Made by a program: the position numbers and the translations under genes. The notes under the pieces were generated by a model. The model was not told where the DNA came from. It worked only from the letters and a program-made list of their open reading frames with translations, and searched no databases. A DNA stretch of 64,000 nucleotides from Firmicutes bacterium UBA2530 (GTDB lineage: Bacteria; Bacillota; Clostridia; Tissierellales; Sedimentibacteraceae): positions 4,718 through 68,717 of the forward strand of contig DDNC01000009.1 of the NCBI GenBank assembly GCA_002340985.1. The letters are read 5' to 3'. Below, in pieces: positions 9,074 to 17,280 of the stretch (positions are counted from its first letter, which is position 1; every line of letters begins with the position of its first letter).

Positions 9074-9772
9074 TCAAGAACTGCGCTTCTTCGGGCTGTT
9101 AACGGTATAATAATATCCGATAACAGTTACCGTCAAAGAGCTTAATGCATCTACTATTAAATCAGTCATTGTATCCCTCAAAGCTGCCTGACCTACCAGG
9201 ACGGTTCCATCAGCCAATATGAATTTTTGCATATTGGTACCAAGCAGACTGTCCGCTAAAAATTCATATATTTCCCATACTGCTCCGGCTGCCAACGCAA
9301 AGCAGAACGCAAATAATGCTACAAAAAAAGGACTTAAATGAGTTTCCAGCACCTCCATGTCATTGAAGTAGCTGACAAGGCTAAATCCTAATGCTCCCAG
9401 CATCGCTCCGCTGAATGCATGCAGTATTAAATCCCAATATGGTATCAGAAAATAGAAATTTCTGACCTCTCCAAGATATATAGCACAGTAAAGGAAAATA
9501 AAATACATAATTTCCATTTTATTCGGAATGTCTATGTACAATTTACGTTCTACCACTGATGGAATAAACATAACAATAGTGCCTAATATACACTGCAGCA
9601 GCATAAGTACATAATCACTTCTTACTTTTGTATATGCATCTTCACTAATAACAGAAGGGGCATTAATCATTTTAATTACAATAAAGATTATTGAGAAAAA
9701 AAGAGTAATGAAAAGAAGTACACCGGTAATCTTCTTCCAATCTCTTTTTCCGGCAGAGCGCATGTTTTTCAT
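9074..9772 (-). CDS. Polytopic membrane protein, DUF2238/YjdF-like
   Basis: About 232 residues with six or seven hydrophobic segments and charged ends. The motifs PYWDLILHAFSGAMLG and GAVWEIYEFLADSLLGTNMQ, with DTMTDLIVDAL close behind, match the conserved Asp/His/Glu-rich membrane core of the DUF2238 family. Its function is unknown to me. The start at 9772 is preferred because GAGG lies 6 nt upstream. The ATG at 9784 sits in the ribosome site itself. Confidence 0.7.
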   Translation of the reverse strand: MKNMRSAGKRDWKKITGVLLFITLFFSIIFIVIKMINAPSVISEDAYTKVRSDYVLMLLQCILGTIVMFIPSVVERKLYIDIPNKMEIMYFIFLYCAIYLGEVRNFYFLIPYWDLILHAFSGAMLGALGFSLVSYFNDMEVLETHLSPFFVALFAFCFALAAGAVWEIYEFLADSLLGTNMQKFILADGTVLVGQAALRDTMTDLIVDALSSLTVTVIGYYYTVNSPKKRSS

Positions 9773-9825
9773 TTCCCACCTCATTTATTAAAATAATATT
9801 AGCATGAACTTTCTTTTTATACAAT

Positions 9826-10563
9826 CTATTCATTTAAATTAATATACTGTGTTAAAAAATTCTGAGGGATACTGAATTTTTCATTATTAATCAAGAGTTC
9901 CAACAGTCCGTCATCATGCTCGTTCCTCTCTTTATATTGACTGACCTTTCTGTGAATTCTCTCCATTTTATCGTCTAACTGAGATACTGAATCAGCCGCT
10001 TCCTTCAGTTCGTCAATTAAGTTTGAAGGAACCTCTTTGTCATATTTATAATAAATTTTATGCTCTAAGCTCGCCCAAAAGTCCATAGCAATTGTTCTGA
10101 TCTGAACTTCAACATAGACATCTTCCACTCTGTCAGACATAAAAATAGGAATTTGTATAATTAAATGCAAGCTCTTGTAACCATTTGGCTTAGGATTTTT
10201 TATATAGTCCTTACATTCGATTACCGTTATATCTTTCTGGCTTTGCAGCATTTCACTAATCTTATAAATATCTGATATAAAAGAGCAGGTAATTCGAATA
10301 CCTGCAATATCACGAATATTTTCTTTTATTGAAGTTAACGACAATTCAAGCCCTTTTCTTTGAACCTTTTTCAGAATGTTTTCCGGTGTCTTAAGGCGTG
10401 ATTTAACATGCTCAATAGGGTTGTAATCATGAATATAATGAAATTCCTGCATTAAAATGTTAATCTTTGTATTCATCTCATTCAATGCAAATTTGTAAGA
10501 CATCATAAATCGGGTTAAATTTGTTTTTATTTCCTTTATATCTATATTTGGTTTATAATCCAT
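9826..10563 (-). CDS. Small alarmone synthetase, (p)ppGpp synthetase (RelA/SpoT synthetase domain only)
   Basis: 245 residues, only the synthetase domain with no HD hydrolase or TGS/ACT regions, as in the SAS family. Hallmarks: NPIEHVKSRLKTPENILKK (ATP/pyrophosphate region), DIAGIRITCSFISDIY, NPKPNGYKSLHLI (the GYKSLH nucleotide-binding motif) and VEVQIRTIAMDFWASLEHKIYYK with the catalytic Glu. It transfers pyrophosphate from ATP to GDP or GTP to make the stringent-response alarmone, usually under cell-envelope or alkaline stress control in Firmicutes. I leave the RelP/RelQ choice open. AAGGAG lies 10-11 nt before the ATG. Confidence 0.92.
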   Translation of the reverse strand: MDYKPNIDIKEIKTNLTRFMMSYKFALNEMNTKINILMQEFHYIHDYNPIEHVKSRLKTPENILKKVQRKGLELSLTSIKENIRDIAGIRITCSFISDIYKISEMLQSQKDITVIECKDYIKNPKPNGYKSLHLIIQIPIFMSDRVEDVYVEVQIRTIAMDFWASLEHKIYYKYDKEVPSNLIDELKEAADSVSQLDDKMERIHRKVSQYKERNEHDDGLLELLINNEKFSIPQNFLTQYINLNE

Positions 10564-10691
10564 ATACTTCTTACTCCTTCAGTTTTAAAAATACTTAAAA
10601 ACACTTTATTACAAAATATTCAGCAACAAAGCTCTCTCTTGAAATTCAGCTGTCTTATAGGCTAGTATACCATTCTTTTTTGTATGTTAAA

Positions 10692-10735
10692 AGGATGATT
10701 ATTGCATGGCGTGCAATAATCATCCTTTATTTTTT
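10692..10735. terminator. Strong bidirectional terminator
   Basis: A 15-bp perfect stem (AGGATGATTATTGCA and its complement) has a 5-nt loop and T-rich tails. It lies between the 3' end of the TrmO-like gene and the alarmone synthetase promoter region, and it ends transcription of the TrmO-like gene on the minus strand. Confidence 0.9.
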
Positions 10736-10773
10736 AGCATCCATCAATTCTGTGAATCTCTTCACAGTTAATT

Positions 10774-11250
10774 TTAGAAATTAAATTCATTCTCCCATTC
10801 AAAATCGGCGGATTGCTCCATGCTTTTCGGCCAATGGCTGCACCATTGAGGAACACATGCTGTTTCCACCCTGTCAAGGCTCGGAGTGTACGGCTTGATA
10901 TCGAGTACAGGTGTATTGTCGTTTGCATCAATATATCCAATTCTGATAATACCTTTTTCATAATCCGTGTGAATTATCTCCGTTGCCGTTAATGCCACAG
11001 GATTCGGGCGTATGGGTGACCTCGTAGCAAATATACCCATCTTTTCAGGAGCCTTTTTATATGGCCTCTCGGTTTCTAAAACAGACCGAGCCGCTTCATT
11101 GTCGAAGTCACTGCACCACCAGATTACATTGATGTGGCTGAAACCATCCAGTGCTTTGAGAGCCGTGATATATTTTTGCTCAATTTCAATAAATGTTCCG
11201 TCTTCAGTGTTACGGACGTTTCCCACAGGGTATACATTAAAAGTTTTCAT
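10774..11250 (-). CDS. trmO: TrmO/TsaA-like tRNA methyltransferase (UPF0066)
   Basis: 158 residues, all one TsaA-like beta-barrel domain. The family signature GIFATRSPIRPNPVALTATEI is present (about residues 71-91), and DIKPYTPSLDR supplies the second conserved block. TrmO methylates N6 of t6A at position 37 of certain tRNAs with S-adenosylmethionine. Short bacterial and archaeal members lacking the C-terminal extension are common, so the substrate here is inferred. GGAGG sits 7 nt before the ATG. It is monocistronic. Confidence 0.8.
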   Translation of the reverse strand: MKTFNVYPVGNVRNTEDGTFIEIEQKYITALKALDGFSHINVIWWCSDFDNEAARSVLETERPYKKAPEKMGIFATRSPIRPNPVALTATEIIHTDYEKGIIRIGYIDANDNTPVLDIKPYTPSLDRVETACVPQWCSHWPKSMEQSADFEWENEFNF

Positions 11251-11309
11251 AAATTACCTCCGAATATTATTTGTAATTTGAATATAAACCCTGACATGGT
11301 GTGAGAGTC

Positions 11310-11404
11310 AAGAAAAAACATCCTGCAAATGAACCGACTGATTTGACCCCATAAAGTCTAACTTTTTGGGGTCACATCAAAATTAATTCAGGATGTTTTT
11401 TCTT
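11310..11404. repeat. Outer 16-bp perfect inverted repeat around an IS-end hairpin
   Basis: AAGAAAAAACATCCTG at 11310-11325 is exactly complementary to 11389-11404, which includes the last codons of the MerR gene. On the minus strand the second arm ends in a T-run (GTTTTTTCTT). The pair therefore looks like the stem of the MerR gene terminator, with its loop enlarged to 63 nt by the inner hairpin at 11339-11379. Confidence 0.7.
11339..11379. mobile_element. 41-nt hairpin resembling two facing IS3-family ends (possible IS remnant)
   Basis: TGATTTGACCCCATAAAGT and the complement of ACTTTTTGGGGTCACATCA match at 17 of 19 positions around a CTA loop. From memory, the TGNNNTGACCCCxxAAAGT pattern is the terminal inverted repeat of many IS3-family (IS150-like) elements. 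The arrangement looks like left and right ends left joined with no transposase between them. It could instead be a simple regulatory hairpin. Confidence 0.4.
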
Positions 11405-12218
11405 CCGCTTCTTCAAGAGGAATTTGAATTTCTACCAGATATTTGTCCGGAATTTTTTCGTTCCATGGCCCGCGGTGCACTATTTGCCTGTTTTTTCCCG
11501 ACATTCGATACCGGCTGTTTTTTTGCAGCCAATTTGCAAAAGATAAATACGCACCCTCAATATTAGAAAACGGTCCATACACCATGGTACACGCCATAAT
11601 CGTAATAGGCTCCGTATTCCGGTATATAAATCCACCTGTGTTTACCCCCATCTCCTTCACAGTCGCACATAGCTCGACATCTACGTTCTTCTCTTTATAT
11701 TCCGCGTCGTGATAGATAGAGAATGTATCATTTGATAACTGCACCTTATTTTTCTCTGCAAAATCGGCCATTTCCTTCCACATTTCCCCCTCGGCATAAT
11801 AATCGGGAATTATTTTTCTTAAAGAAAGTACCTTGTAGCTTGGAATAGCTCTGATTGAAACATTATAGTGCATCTCACTCTTCTCACGAATAATTTCCAT
11901 TTTGGCAAGTTCTATTTTTTTCAACTTTTCCTGCTCTGCCTGTATGTTTTGTAAGATTTCTCCGTATTTTTTTTCGAGGTATCCGATGACATAATCATTA
12001 CCATCATTTTTCAGAGCGTCTTTGATTTCTGAAACATTAAAGCCGCTGTCGCGAAGATATATAATCTTGTTGAGTACAGGTATCTGCTCAACAGAATACA
12101 TTCTGTATCCTGTCCATTTATCAATATGTGCAGGCTTCAAAAGTCCCGTATCATCATAATACCTGAGCATTCTGATTGTTACCTGCGTCAATTTAGAAAA
12201 TTCTCCTATTCTGAACAT
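11388..12218 (-). CDS. MerR-family transcriptional regulator with GyrI-like effector domain
   Basis: 276 residues. Residues 1-70 are a MerR winged helix-turn-helix (FRIGEFSKLTQVTIRMLRYYDDTGLLKPA). A dimerisation coiled coil follows (about 75-118), then a C-terminal ~155-residue AraC_E_bind/GyrI-like ligand domain with the late VEIQIPLEE. This BmrR-like layout usually binds lipophilic cations or drugs and activates an efflux gene by untwisting a long-spacer promoter. No efflux gene is adjacent, so the target is unknown. AAGGTGG precedes the ATG. The stop lies inside a large inverted repeat. Confidence 0.88.
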   Translation of the reverse strand: MFRIGEFSKLTQVTIRMLRYYDDTGLLKPAHIDKWTGYRMYSVEQIPVLNKIIYLRDSGFNVSEIKDALKNDGNDYVIGYLEKKYGEILQNIQAEQEKLKKIELAKMEIIREKSEMHYNVSIRAIPSYKVLSLRKIIPDYYAEGEMWKEMADFAEKNKVQLSNDTFSIYHDAEYKEKNVDVELCATVKEMGVNTGGFIYRNTEPITIMACTMVYGPFSNIEGAYLSFANWLQKNSRYRMSGKNRQIVHRGPWNEKIPDKYLVEIQIPLEEAEEKTS

Positions 12219-12464
12219 TGCCCACCTTTATAATTTCTTACTGCTGATTACGGCAATCAGCAGTACCACTCAAATTTCCCACTATAAATAATTTAATTTT
12301 ATGATACCACATTATTCTGTACAAACAAATATTTACTGCAATAAAATATTGCGCCTGCCTCCAGTCCACCCTGCGTCTTCAATATTTATGCCGTCACTTA
12401 TTATATCACTAATTAATATATATTTCATATATTGATATTAAATAATAATAAAGGAGTTAATACA

Positions 12465-13109
12465 ATGTATGGTAATCCATATGCAAGCATGATGGCACAA
12501 TGTTATATGATGCAGCGGAAAATGAATTCAAATATCAGGTTTTTTCACGCCTCTCCAGATGCTCCGGCTGTAGATGTCTATGCCAACGACAATATTGTTA
12601 TCAAAAATATATCTTTTAAAGAATTATCTTCCTATTTGCCGGTTCCTACCGGTAATTACAATGTTAAAATTTATCCTGCAGGAACAAAGACTGATGCGAT
12701 TGTTGATACCATGGTATATATTCCCGAAAGATCCGTCTATACTATTGCCGCTGTTGGGAAAATGCCGGATATAAGCTTGTATCCCATACAGGAGCCAATT
12801 TCTCAAAACAAATCCGGAGTTGCTTGCGTGAGATTTATCAATCTGTCTCCTGATGCTTCAGCTATGGGCGTAATATTTCCCGATGACTCAGTTGTTTTCA
12901 GCGACGTCCCTTTTAAGGGAATATCAAGCTACACATGTACGCAGCCTGGGACATATTCATTCAAAATAACTTCTTCCGGAGCAAGCGATACTGCAGCCAC
13001 TGTTTCTGATGCTCCCCTGGATGCAAATGCATTCTATACACTATATATGGTAGGAACATCGGAAGGAATTTCCGAATTAGATTCTATCCTGGTTTCCGAG
13101 CTCAGATAA
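12465..13109 (+). CDS. Tandem DUF4397 protein
   Basis: 214 residues from the ATG at 12465, which follows AAGGAG at 10 nt; the in-frame ATG at 12432 has no ribosome site. After a Met/Tyr-rich start there are two DUF4397 beta-sandwich domains (about 22-110 and 117-214). Each has the family pattern (IRFFHASPDAPAVDVYAN; VRFINLSPDASAMGV) and a P.G.Y..K turn. Members are often secreted or surface proteins in clostridia, but no signal peptide is visible here. The function is unknown. It ends in a bidirectional terminator shared with the gene opposite. Confidence 0.82.
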   Translation: MYGNPYASMMAQCYMMQRKMNSNIRFFHASPDAPAVDVYANDNIVIKNISFKELSSYLPVPTGNYNVKIYPAGTKTDAIVDTMVYIPERSVYTIAAVGKMPDISLYPIQEPISQNKSGVACVRFINLSPDASAMGVIFPDDSVVFSDVPFKGISSYTCTQPGTYSFKITSSGASDTAATVSDAPLDANAFYTLYMVGTSEGISELDSILVSELR

Positions 13110-13114
13110 TAAAT

Positions 13115-13147
13115 AAAAAAATTGCTCCGTATTGAGCAATTTTTTTA
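13115..13147. terminator. Bidirectional terminator
   Basis: ATTGCTC / GAGCAAT with a 6-nt loop, flanked by A7 and T7 runs, lies between the convergent DUF4397 and staygreen genes. Confidence 0.88.
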
Positions 13148-13155
13148 TTTACAGT

Positions 13156-13611
13156 TTAAGAATCGCTTTTTTTATAATCCGAAAATGTACCCCAGTTTTC
13201 TACCTTATTGAAGGCGGGGTCTGTTGAAAGAAAATATACTACTATGGGAACACTATCTAATTCCGGATGTGCATCGAAAAATTCCGCATCACCATACCTT
13301 ATTGCCTCCAAGGCAACTGGAAGCTCATTTCTGAAGGAAGCCTCCCTTTCTGCTTTGACATCTTCACTGCGGCCGCCGTTGACAAACAAAAAAACATTAT
13401 ATTCATAGTTTTCGCCGTTAATTATCCACTCTCCCAGTATTTCATCACGCGCAGGATTGATTTTGTTATAAGCAAAATCCAGTCCTATTGTCAAATACAC
13501 ATCGTCGTCAATACCCGAACGCGTTAAAGTATGGCGTCTGGGAATAACTGGTTCTGCGGGAGTGGTGCCGACATATTCTACATGAAGCTTTTCAGGGTCC
13601 AATCTGCTCAT
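13156..13611 (-). CDS. Staygreen (SGR) family protein
   Basis: 151 residues starting SRLDPEKLHVEYVGTTP and continuing PRRHTLTRSGIDDDVYLTIG. This is the start and core pattern of the staygreen family, to which plant Mg-dechelatase SGR belongs. RDEILGEW lies in the middle, and DSVPIVVYFLSTDPAFNKVENWG near the end matches the C-terminal block. Some bacterial homologues are reported to remove Mg from chlorophyll derivatives, although most carriers, like this probable anaerobe, make no chlorophyll. The physiological substrate is therefore unknown. AAGGATATTAAA precedes the ATG. It is monocistronic. Confidence 0.75.
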   Translation of the reverse strand: MSRLDPEKLHVEYVGTTPAEPVIPRRHTLTRSGIDDDVYLTIGLDFAYNKINPARDEILGEWIINGENYEYNVFLFVNGGRSEDVKAEREASFRNELPVALEAIRYGDAEFFDAHPELDSVPIVVYFLSTDPAFNKVENWGTFSDYKKSDS

Positions 13612-13675
13612 TTTAATATCCTTTCTGACATTATTATATATTCCTATAATATTACGGACAGATTGATTTGTTCAT

Positions 13676-13698
13676 TAAAAAAGAGCGGCGGGCCGCTC
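13676..13698 (-). terminator. Terminator of the glycosyltransferase-flippase operon
   Basis: On the minus strand GAGCGGC-CC-GCCGCTC is followed by TTTTTT. The first stem bases overlap the stop codon of the membrane protein gene. Confidence 0.88.
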
Positions 13699-14740
13699 AT
13701 ACTATTATCTTTTTCTTCCCTAATGTGGTTACTGCAAAAGAAAATGCACCGCTGAATATCAAGCTGAAATAATAGCTTATTCCTCTCCATAAAAGCAGGG
13801 CCGTCGAAATGATATTAGCAGGAAATAAATGTCCCAGCAGCAGCATAAAGCCCACCTCGCTTGCGCCTGCCGTTCCCGGCGTTGGTATAAACGATACTGC
13901 CATATACAGAAATGCCTGAAGGCATATTATATCTGTTATCGTCGATTTATTAAGATTAAGTGATTTATAAACAAAGAATGTGGTGCTGAAAAATATCGTA
14001 AGCTGTATAAAGGTTATTGCATACATTTTTATTGTAAAACAATAATCTTCTTTTAATTTCCCTATACTTTTCTTATACTCCAGAATAAATTTTTCAGTTT
14101 TGTCCATTATTTTTGTTACATCTTTTAAAACATGAATTTTATTCAGCAGCTTAAATATTCCCTCACATAGTTTCAGCAATATTTGCTGGTTAAATGCTAT
14201 TAATATAATCGCGCTTAGCATAATCATATTTAATGTAAGCCCTGCAACTATAAAAATTGAGGCACCGTTGTGATAATTGGTCAAAAGCTTTATTTTATAA
14301 ATGGCGAGACAAAACGAATATACAGTTACACCTATCTGGAAAAGCAAAAACTTGCTTATAAGTATAGCGGTTCCGTTGCTTAAGGAAATATTATCATCCT
14401 TTAAAACATACAGCTGTACCGGCTGACCTCCTGTAGCCAGAGGGGTAATATTGCTGTAATATTGTCCTATCATCGTAACCTTGACTGCCAGCCAGAATGT
14501 CCGAAGGTTTTTCCCATGATCGGTAAATTTAACAATCAGTGAATAAATCATCGTGGCCTCAAGAAACCAGAATATAAAAATGTACGCCAGTGCAATTGCA
14601 ATATAATTGGAGTTTATGCTCCTTACTGCCTTAAACAAATTAGGCAGGTCGTCGTTTCTAAACAATAAAAACAGCATAACTATAGCTGACAAAATAACAA
14701 ACATCAACCCAAAGGATTTTTTTAACTTTTTAAAACTCAT
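13697..14740 (-). CDS. LPG-synthase-TM family membrane protein (flippase-like, UPF0104)
   Basis: 347 residues with eight or nine transmembrane segments. The family signature lies in TPLATGGQPVQLYVL (about 92-106), and the second block FIPTPGTAGASEVGFMLLL is near residues 287-305. This matches the membrane half of MprF and stand-alone lysylphosphatidylglycerol_synthase_TM proteins, which are linked to flipping or use of lipids in the envelope. Its ATG overlaps the stop of the upstream glycosyltransferase gene (ATGA), so the two are translationally coupled. The pair probably makes and handles a glycolipid. The substrate is inferred from context only. Confidence 0.85.
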   Translation of the reverse strand: MSFKKLKKSFGLMFVILSAIVMLFLLFRNDDLPNLFKAVRSINSNYIAIALAYIFIFWFLEATMIYSLIVKFTDHGKNLRTFWLAVKVTMIGQYYSNITPLATGGQPVQLYVLKDDNISLSNGTAILISKFLLFQIGVTVYSFCLAIYKIKLLTNYHNGASIFIVAGLTLNMIMLSAIILIAFNQQILLKLCEGIFKLLNKIHVLKDVTKIMDKTEKFILEYKKSIGKLKEDYCFTIKMYAITFIQLTIFFSTTFFVYKSLNLNKSTITDIICLQAFLYMAVSFIPTPGTAGASEVGFMLLLGHLFPANIISTALLLWRGISYYFSLIFSGAFSFAVTTLGKKKIIV

Positions 14741-15819
14741 ACATGAACCACCTCATCGAGAACTAAACCTATGACTCTGTTGTAATTAAGAGTTCTTTTA
14801 ACTCTTCTTATATTTTTACAATAATAATTAATCACTCCCGAATTATTGGCATAATAATCCAGTATGTACGGTAAGTTGCTCATATCATCAAGAACTATAC
14901 CTATCCTCGTATGTTTTATAAATTCAATATTTCCCTTTTCCTGTCCTATGTTTGAATTTAATACTATTAATGGCAGCTCCTTATTTATTGCTTCAAATAT
15001 GGTTACTCCACCCGGTTTTGTCACAATAAATACGGATTCATCCATCATCTGATTTATGTTATTTACATAACCGTAAACCTCTATATTTGAATATTTATAT
15101 TCAGACAGTTTTTTATATAATTTTTTATTTCTGCCTGCCACTATCTTAATTTTAAAATTAGTGTTGCTGTCAAGCTTTTGCAGCAAATCTGCCGAGACAT
15201 TGTCAATGCCGCTAAGCACAATTAAAATCGTGTTTTTCTCCTTATAGGACATACCAATGTCCTTGCTAAGAAATTCCTTTTTAACCGGTATGCCGGTTAC
15301 GATTATAATATCTTTGTCAATCCCTTTATTGATAAGTCTGCTCTTTATTTCATTTGTAGGAACAAGATACAAATTAGTTTTTTCATATATCCATTCCCAG
15401 CTGTCCACCACATCCGTTATTACAGTAATCAGGTTGACATCAACATCATATTCTTCCTTTACTCTTGATACTATACACGAACACAAAGGAAATGTGCTTA
15501 TAATGAGCTTAGGCTTCTCTGCTTCCATGTAGTCATAAAACTTTTTATAATATAAGTTGCAAAAAACATTATCAATAATATTTTTTTTGCTGCTCGCCTT
15601 CATATCATAAAATGTGTTGTACACTGTCGGATAATTTTCCGTGAGCTCACAATACATCTTTGAACTGAATTTTTTCACCTTAGGATCCACTATTTCCAAA
15701 ATATCCGCAATCATAATCTCAGCATTTTTGTCACTTGTTTCGATTTGTTCTTTCAAGGCATTTGAAACACTGTTATGCCCCATTCCGAATGATGCGGTCA
15801 AAATTAAAATGTCAGCCAT
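14737..15819 (-). CDS. MGDG-synthase-type diacylglycerol glycosyltransferase (GT28 family)
   Basis: 360 residues from the ATG at 15819, which follows GAGGGAG by 5 nt; an upstream in-frame Met at 15864 lacks a ribosome site. The N-terminal half starts MADILILTASFGMGHNSVSNAL, the acceptor-binding Rossmann fold of monogalactosyldiacylglycerol synthases (the GxGH motif). The C-terminal half has the GT28 donor site with VTKPGGVTIFEAINKELPLIV (about 275-295). Such enzymes add a sugar from a UDP-sugar to diacylglycerol at the inner membrane face, as in Bacillus UgtP. It is the first gene of a two-gene operon with the flippase-like protein. Confidence 0.88.
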   Translation of the reverse strand: MADILILTASFGMGHNSVSNALKEQIETSDKNAEIMIADILEIVDPKVKKFSSKMYCELTENYPTVYNTFYDMKASSKKNIIDNVFCNLYYKKFYDYMEAEKPKLIISTFPLCSCIVSRVKEEYDVDVNLITVITDVVDSWEWIYEKTNLYLVPTNEIKSRLINKGIDKDIIIVTGIPVKKEFLSKDIGMSYKEKNTILIVLSGIDNVSADLLQKLDSNTNFKIKIVAGRNKKLYKKLSEYKYSNIEVYGYVNNINQMMDESVFIVTKPGGVTIFEAINKELPLIVLNSNIGQEKGNIEFIKHTRIGIVLDDMSNLPYILDYYANNSGVINYYCKNIRRVKRTLNYNRVIGLVLDEVVHV

Positions 15820-16203
15820 ATATACTCCCTCTTCATCTGTGCATAATATCAACAAATTTAACACTCATGCCGAATATATTAGCAACTACAGATAATATAC
15901 ACCTACTTACTTAAACGAAGCATAATTTTGCATTAATTTTTGATTAAAAATAACCTCCAATGTTATTTTAATTCATCATATCACAAATTAATGCATAAAT
16001 AAATAGCTTTTTTAACTTAATACGACTTATAATAAGTATAACGCAAAATAATATTAAAATACTGCATAAAAAAATATTTGTTTCAGATATATCTACCTGT
16101 ACGAAAGCAATTGACCTTCTTCAGCTGGAGACAACGCTGATGCCTCAACAATGTTATGACCACCGGCTTAGCCGATAGTCACCATGTTTTAATTTATACT
16201 TGG
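15820..16203. other. 384-nt intergenic region; AT-rich, possible coding remnant
   Basis: The first 240 nt are very AT-rich and probably hold the promoter of the glycosyltransferase operon. At 16080-16195 the minus strand reads as a short sense-like fragment (GGHNIVEASALSPAEEGQLL then a stop) of higher GC than its surroundings and with no start. It may be a decayed gene end. No RNA gene was seen. Confidence 0.4.
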
Positions 16204-16872
16204 TTAGTTTTTATGGACGATAAGAAACACGCTGGACTCATCCACCTCTTGCACCTGATAGGGATATCCCGACTCTTCACCGATTTTCTGAAAATCCTCT
16301 GGTAAATGGATAGTAGCCCTAAAGCCATCCTTGCAAATAATCACGCCATTTTGGGTTTTGGCATAGTCAATTTCCCCCAAAAGCCCTTTAGCCGCCTGCT
16401 CCTCAAACCATTTAAGGCGGAAATCCCAAAATTTAGCGCTGTAACTGCTAAAATAGGCTGTTCCTCCCGGAGCCAATGTCTCAAAAATTTTGTGAATGAC
16501 GGTGGAATCAGCACGCATGGCAGACAACCCATTTTGCAGGCAATAAATATTATCAAATGGTTTAGCAAATTCCATCTTGTGAACATCCAACACAACCATG
16601 CTTGCGTTGGGATAGTCTTTGAGATACTCCCTACCCAACTCAACGCTTTCCTCCGATATATCTATCCCAACTATAGAGCCGCAGTGGGGAGCCAATTCCC
16701 TAACAATCCGACCGTATCCGGCTCCAAGTTCTAAAGCGCTTTGTGTCTTTGATAGATTTTTCTTGACAAAATCTATCTCCGCTTGTAAATACTGCTTGAC
16801 GCGTGGTATTTGGGTTTCATACACCTGAAATAGCTTTTGAGAATTTAACTTTTCGCCATAGTAATTGTTCAT
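16204..16872 (-). CDS. Class I SAM-dependent methyltransferase
   Basis: 222 residues. Motif I is ALELGAGYGRIVREL (about 47-61), followed by the acidic SVVGIDIS-type loop (GSIVGIDISEESVELGREY) and VLDVHKMEFAKPFDNIYCLQNGLSAM (motifs II-IV). This is the usual layout of UbiE/Methyltransf_11-25-like small-molecule methyltransferases. The acceptor cannot be deduced. GAGGAGAAGG precedes the ATG. It is monocistronic and diverges from the marR unit. Confidence 0.85.
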   Translation of the reverse strand: MNNYYGEKLNSQKLFQVYETQIPRVKQYLQAEIDFVKKNLSKTQSALELGAGYGRIVRELAPHCGSIVGIDISEESVELGREYLKDYPNASMVVLDVHKMEFAKPFDNIYCLQNGLSAMRADSTVIHKIFETLAPGGTAYFSSYSAKFWDFRLKWFEEQAAKGLLGEIDYAKTQNGVIICKDGFRATIHLPEDFQKIGEESGYPYQVQEVDESSVFLIVHKN

Positions 16873-17196
16873 GTTTTTATCCTTCTCCTCATTGTAATTA
16901 GAATCAAATAGGTATTCTTCTCTGAGACTGAATTACAATTATCTCAGAGTTAACAATCTGTACTATTGTGTTTTAGCTCACTACCCAATTCCTGTTTTAA
17001 GCATACGTGCAATCATTTATCCTTATTCTAACACTTAATGAAACAAAAATAAACCCTCAAACTTCATGTCGACGAACAATAGGCTACAATAATCGGTTAG
17101 CTTGTCCTCATCTGAAGTTCAATAGCTCCTTTGATAGAAATCGTGGTGAAAATCTTGGTTTAGATTATAAGTATAACATAAATAGTTAATATCATA

Positions 17197-17260
17197 TTGA
17201 CTTAGATACGGAAAAGTAGTATACTTTCCAACAGTTGATTTGTCAACTGTTGAAAAGTAT
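17197..17260 (+). promoter_or_regulatory. marR-MATE promoter with overlapping palindromic operator
   Basis: A -35 TTGACT at 17197-17202 and a -10 TATACT at 17220-17225 are 17 bp apart. An 18-bp inverted repeat (ATACTTTCCAACAGTTGA at 17221-17238; complement at 17243-17260, one mismatch, 4-nt spacer) starts within the -10 box and covers the likely start point. This is the classic geometry for repression by a dimeric MarR protein, here presumably the product of the next gene. The remaining DNA back to 16873 holds no gene that I can see. Confidence 0.85.
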
Positions 17261-17280
17261 ATAGTAAAAAGGAGTTTGCT

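Noticed and set aside
16080..16195. A short coding-like fragment on the minus strand
   Set aside because: It reads GGHNIVEASALSPAEEGQLL before a stop, but has no start and is under 30 codons, so it is kept only as a possible remnant.
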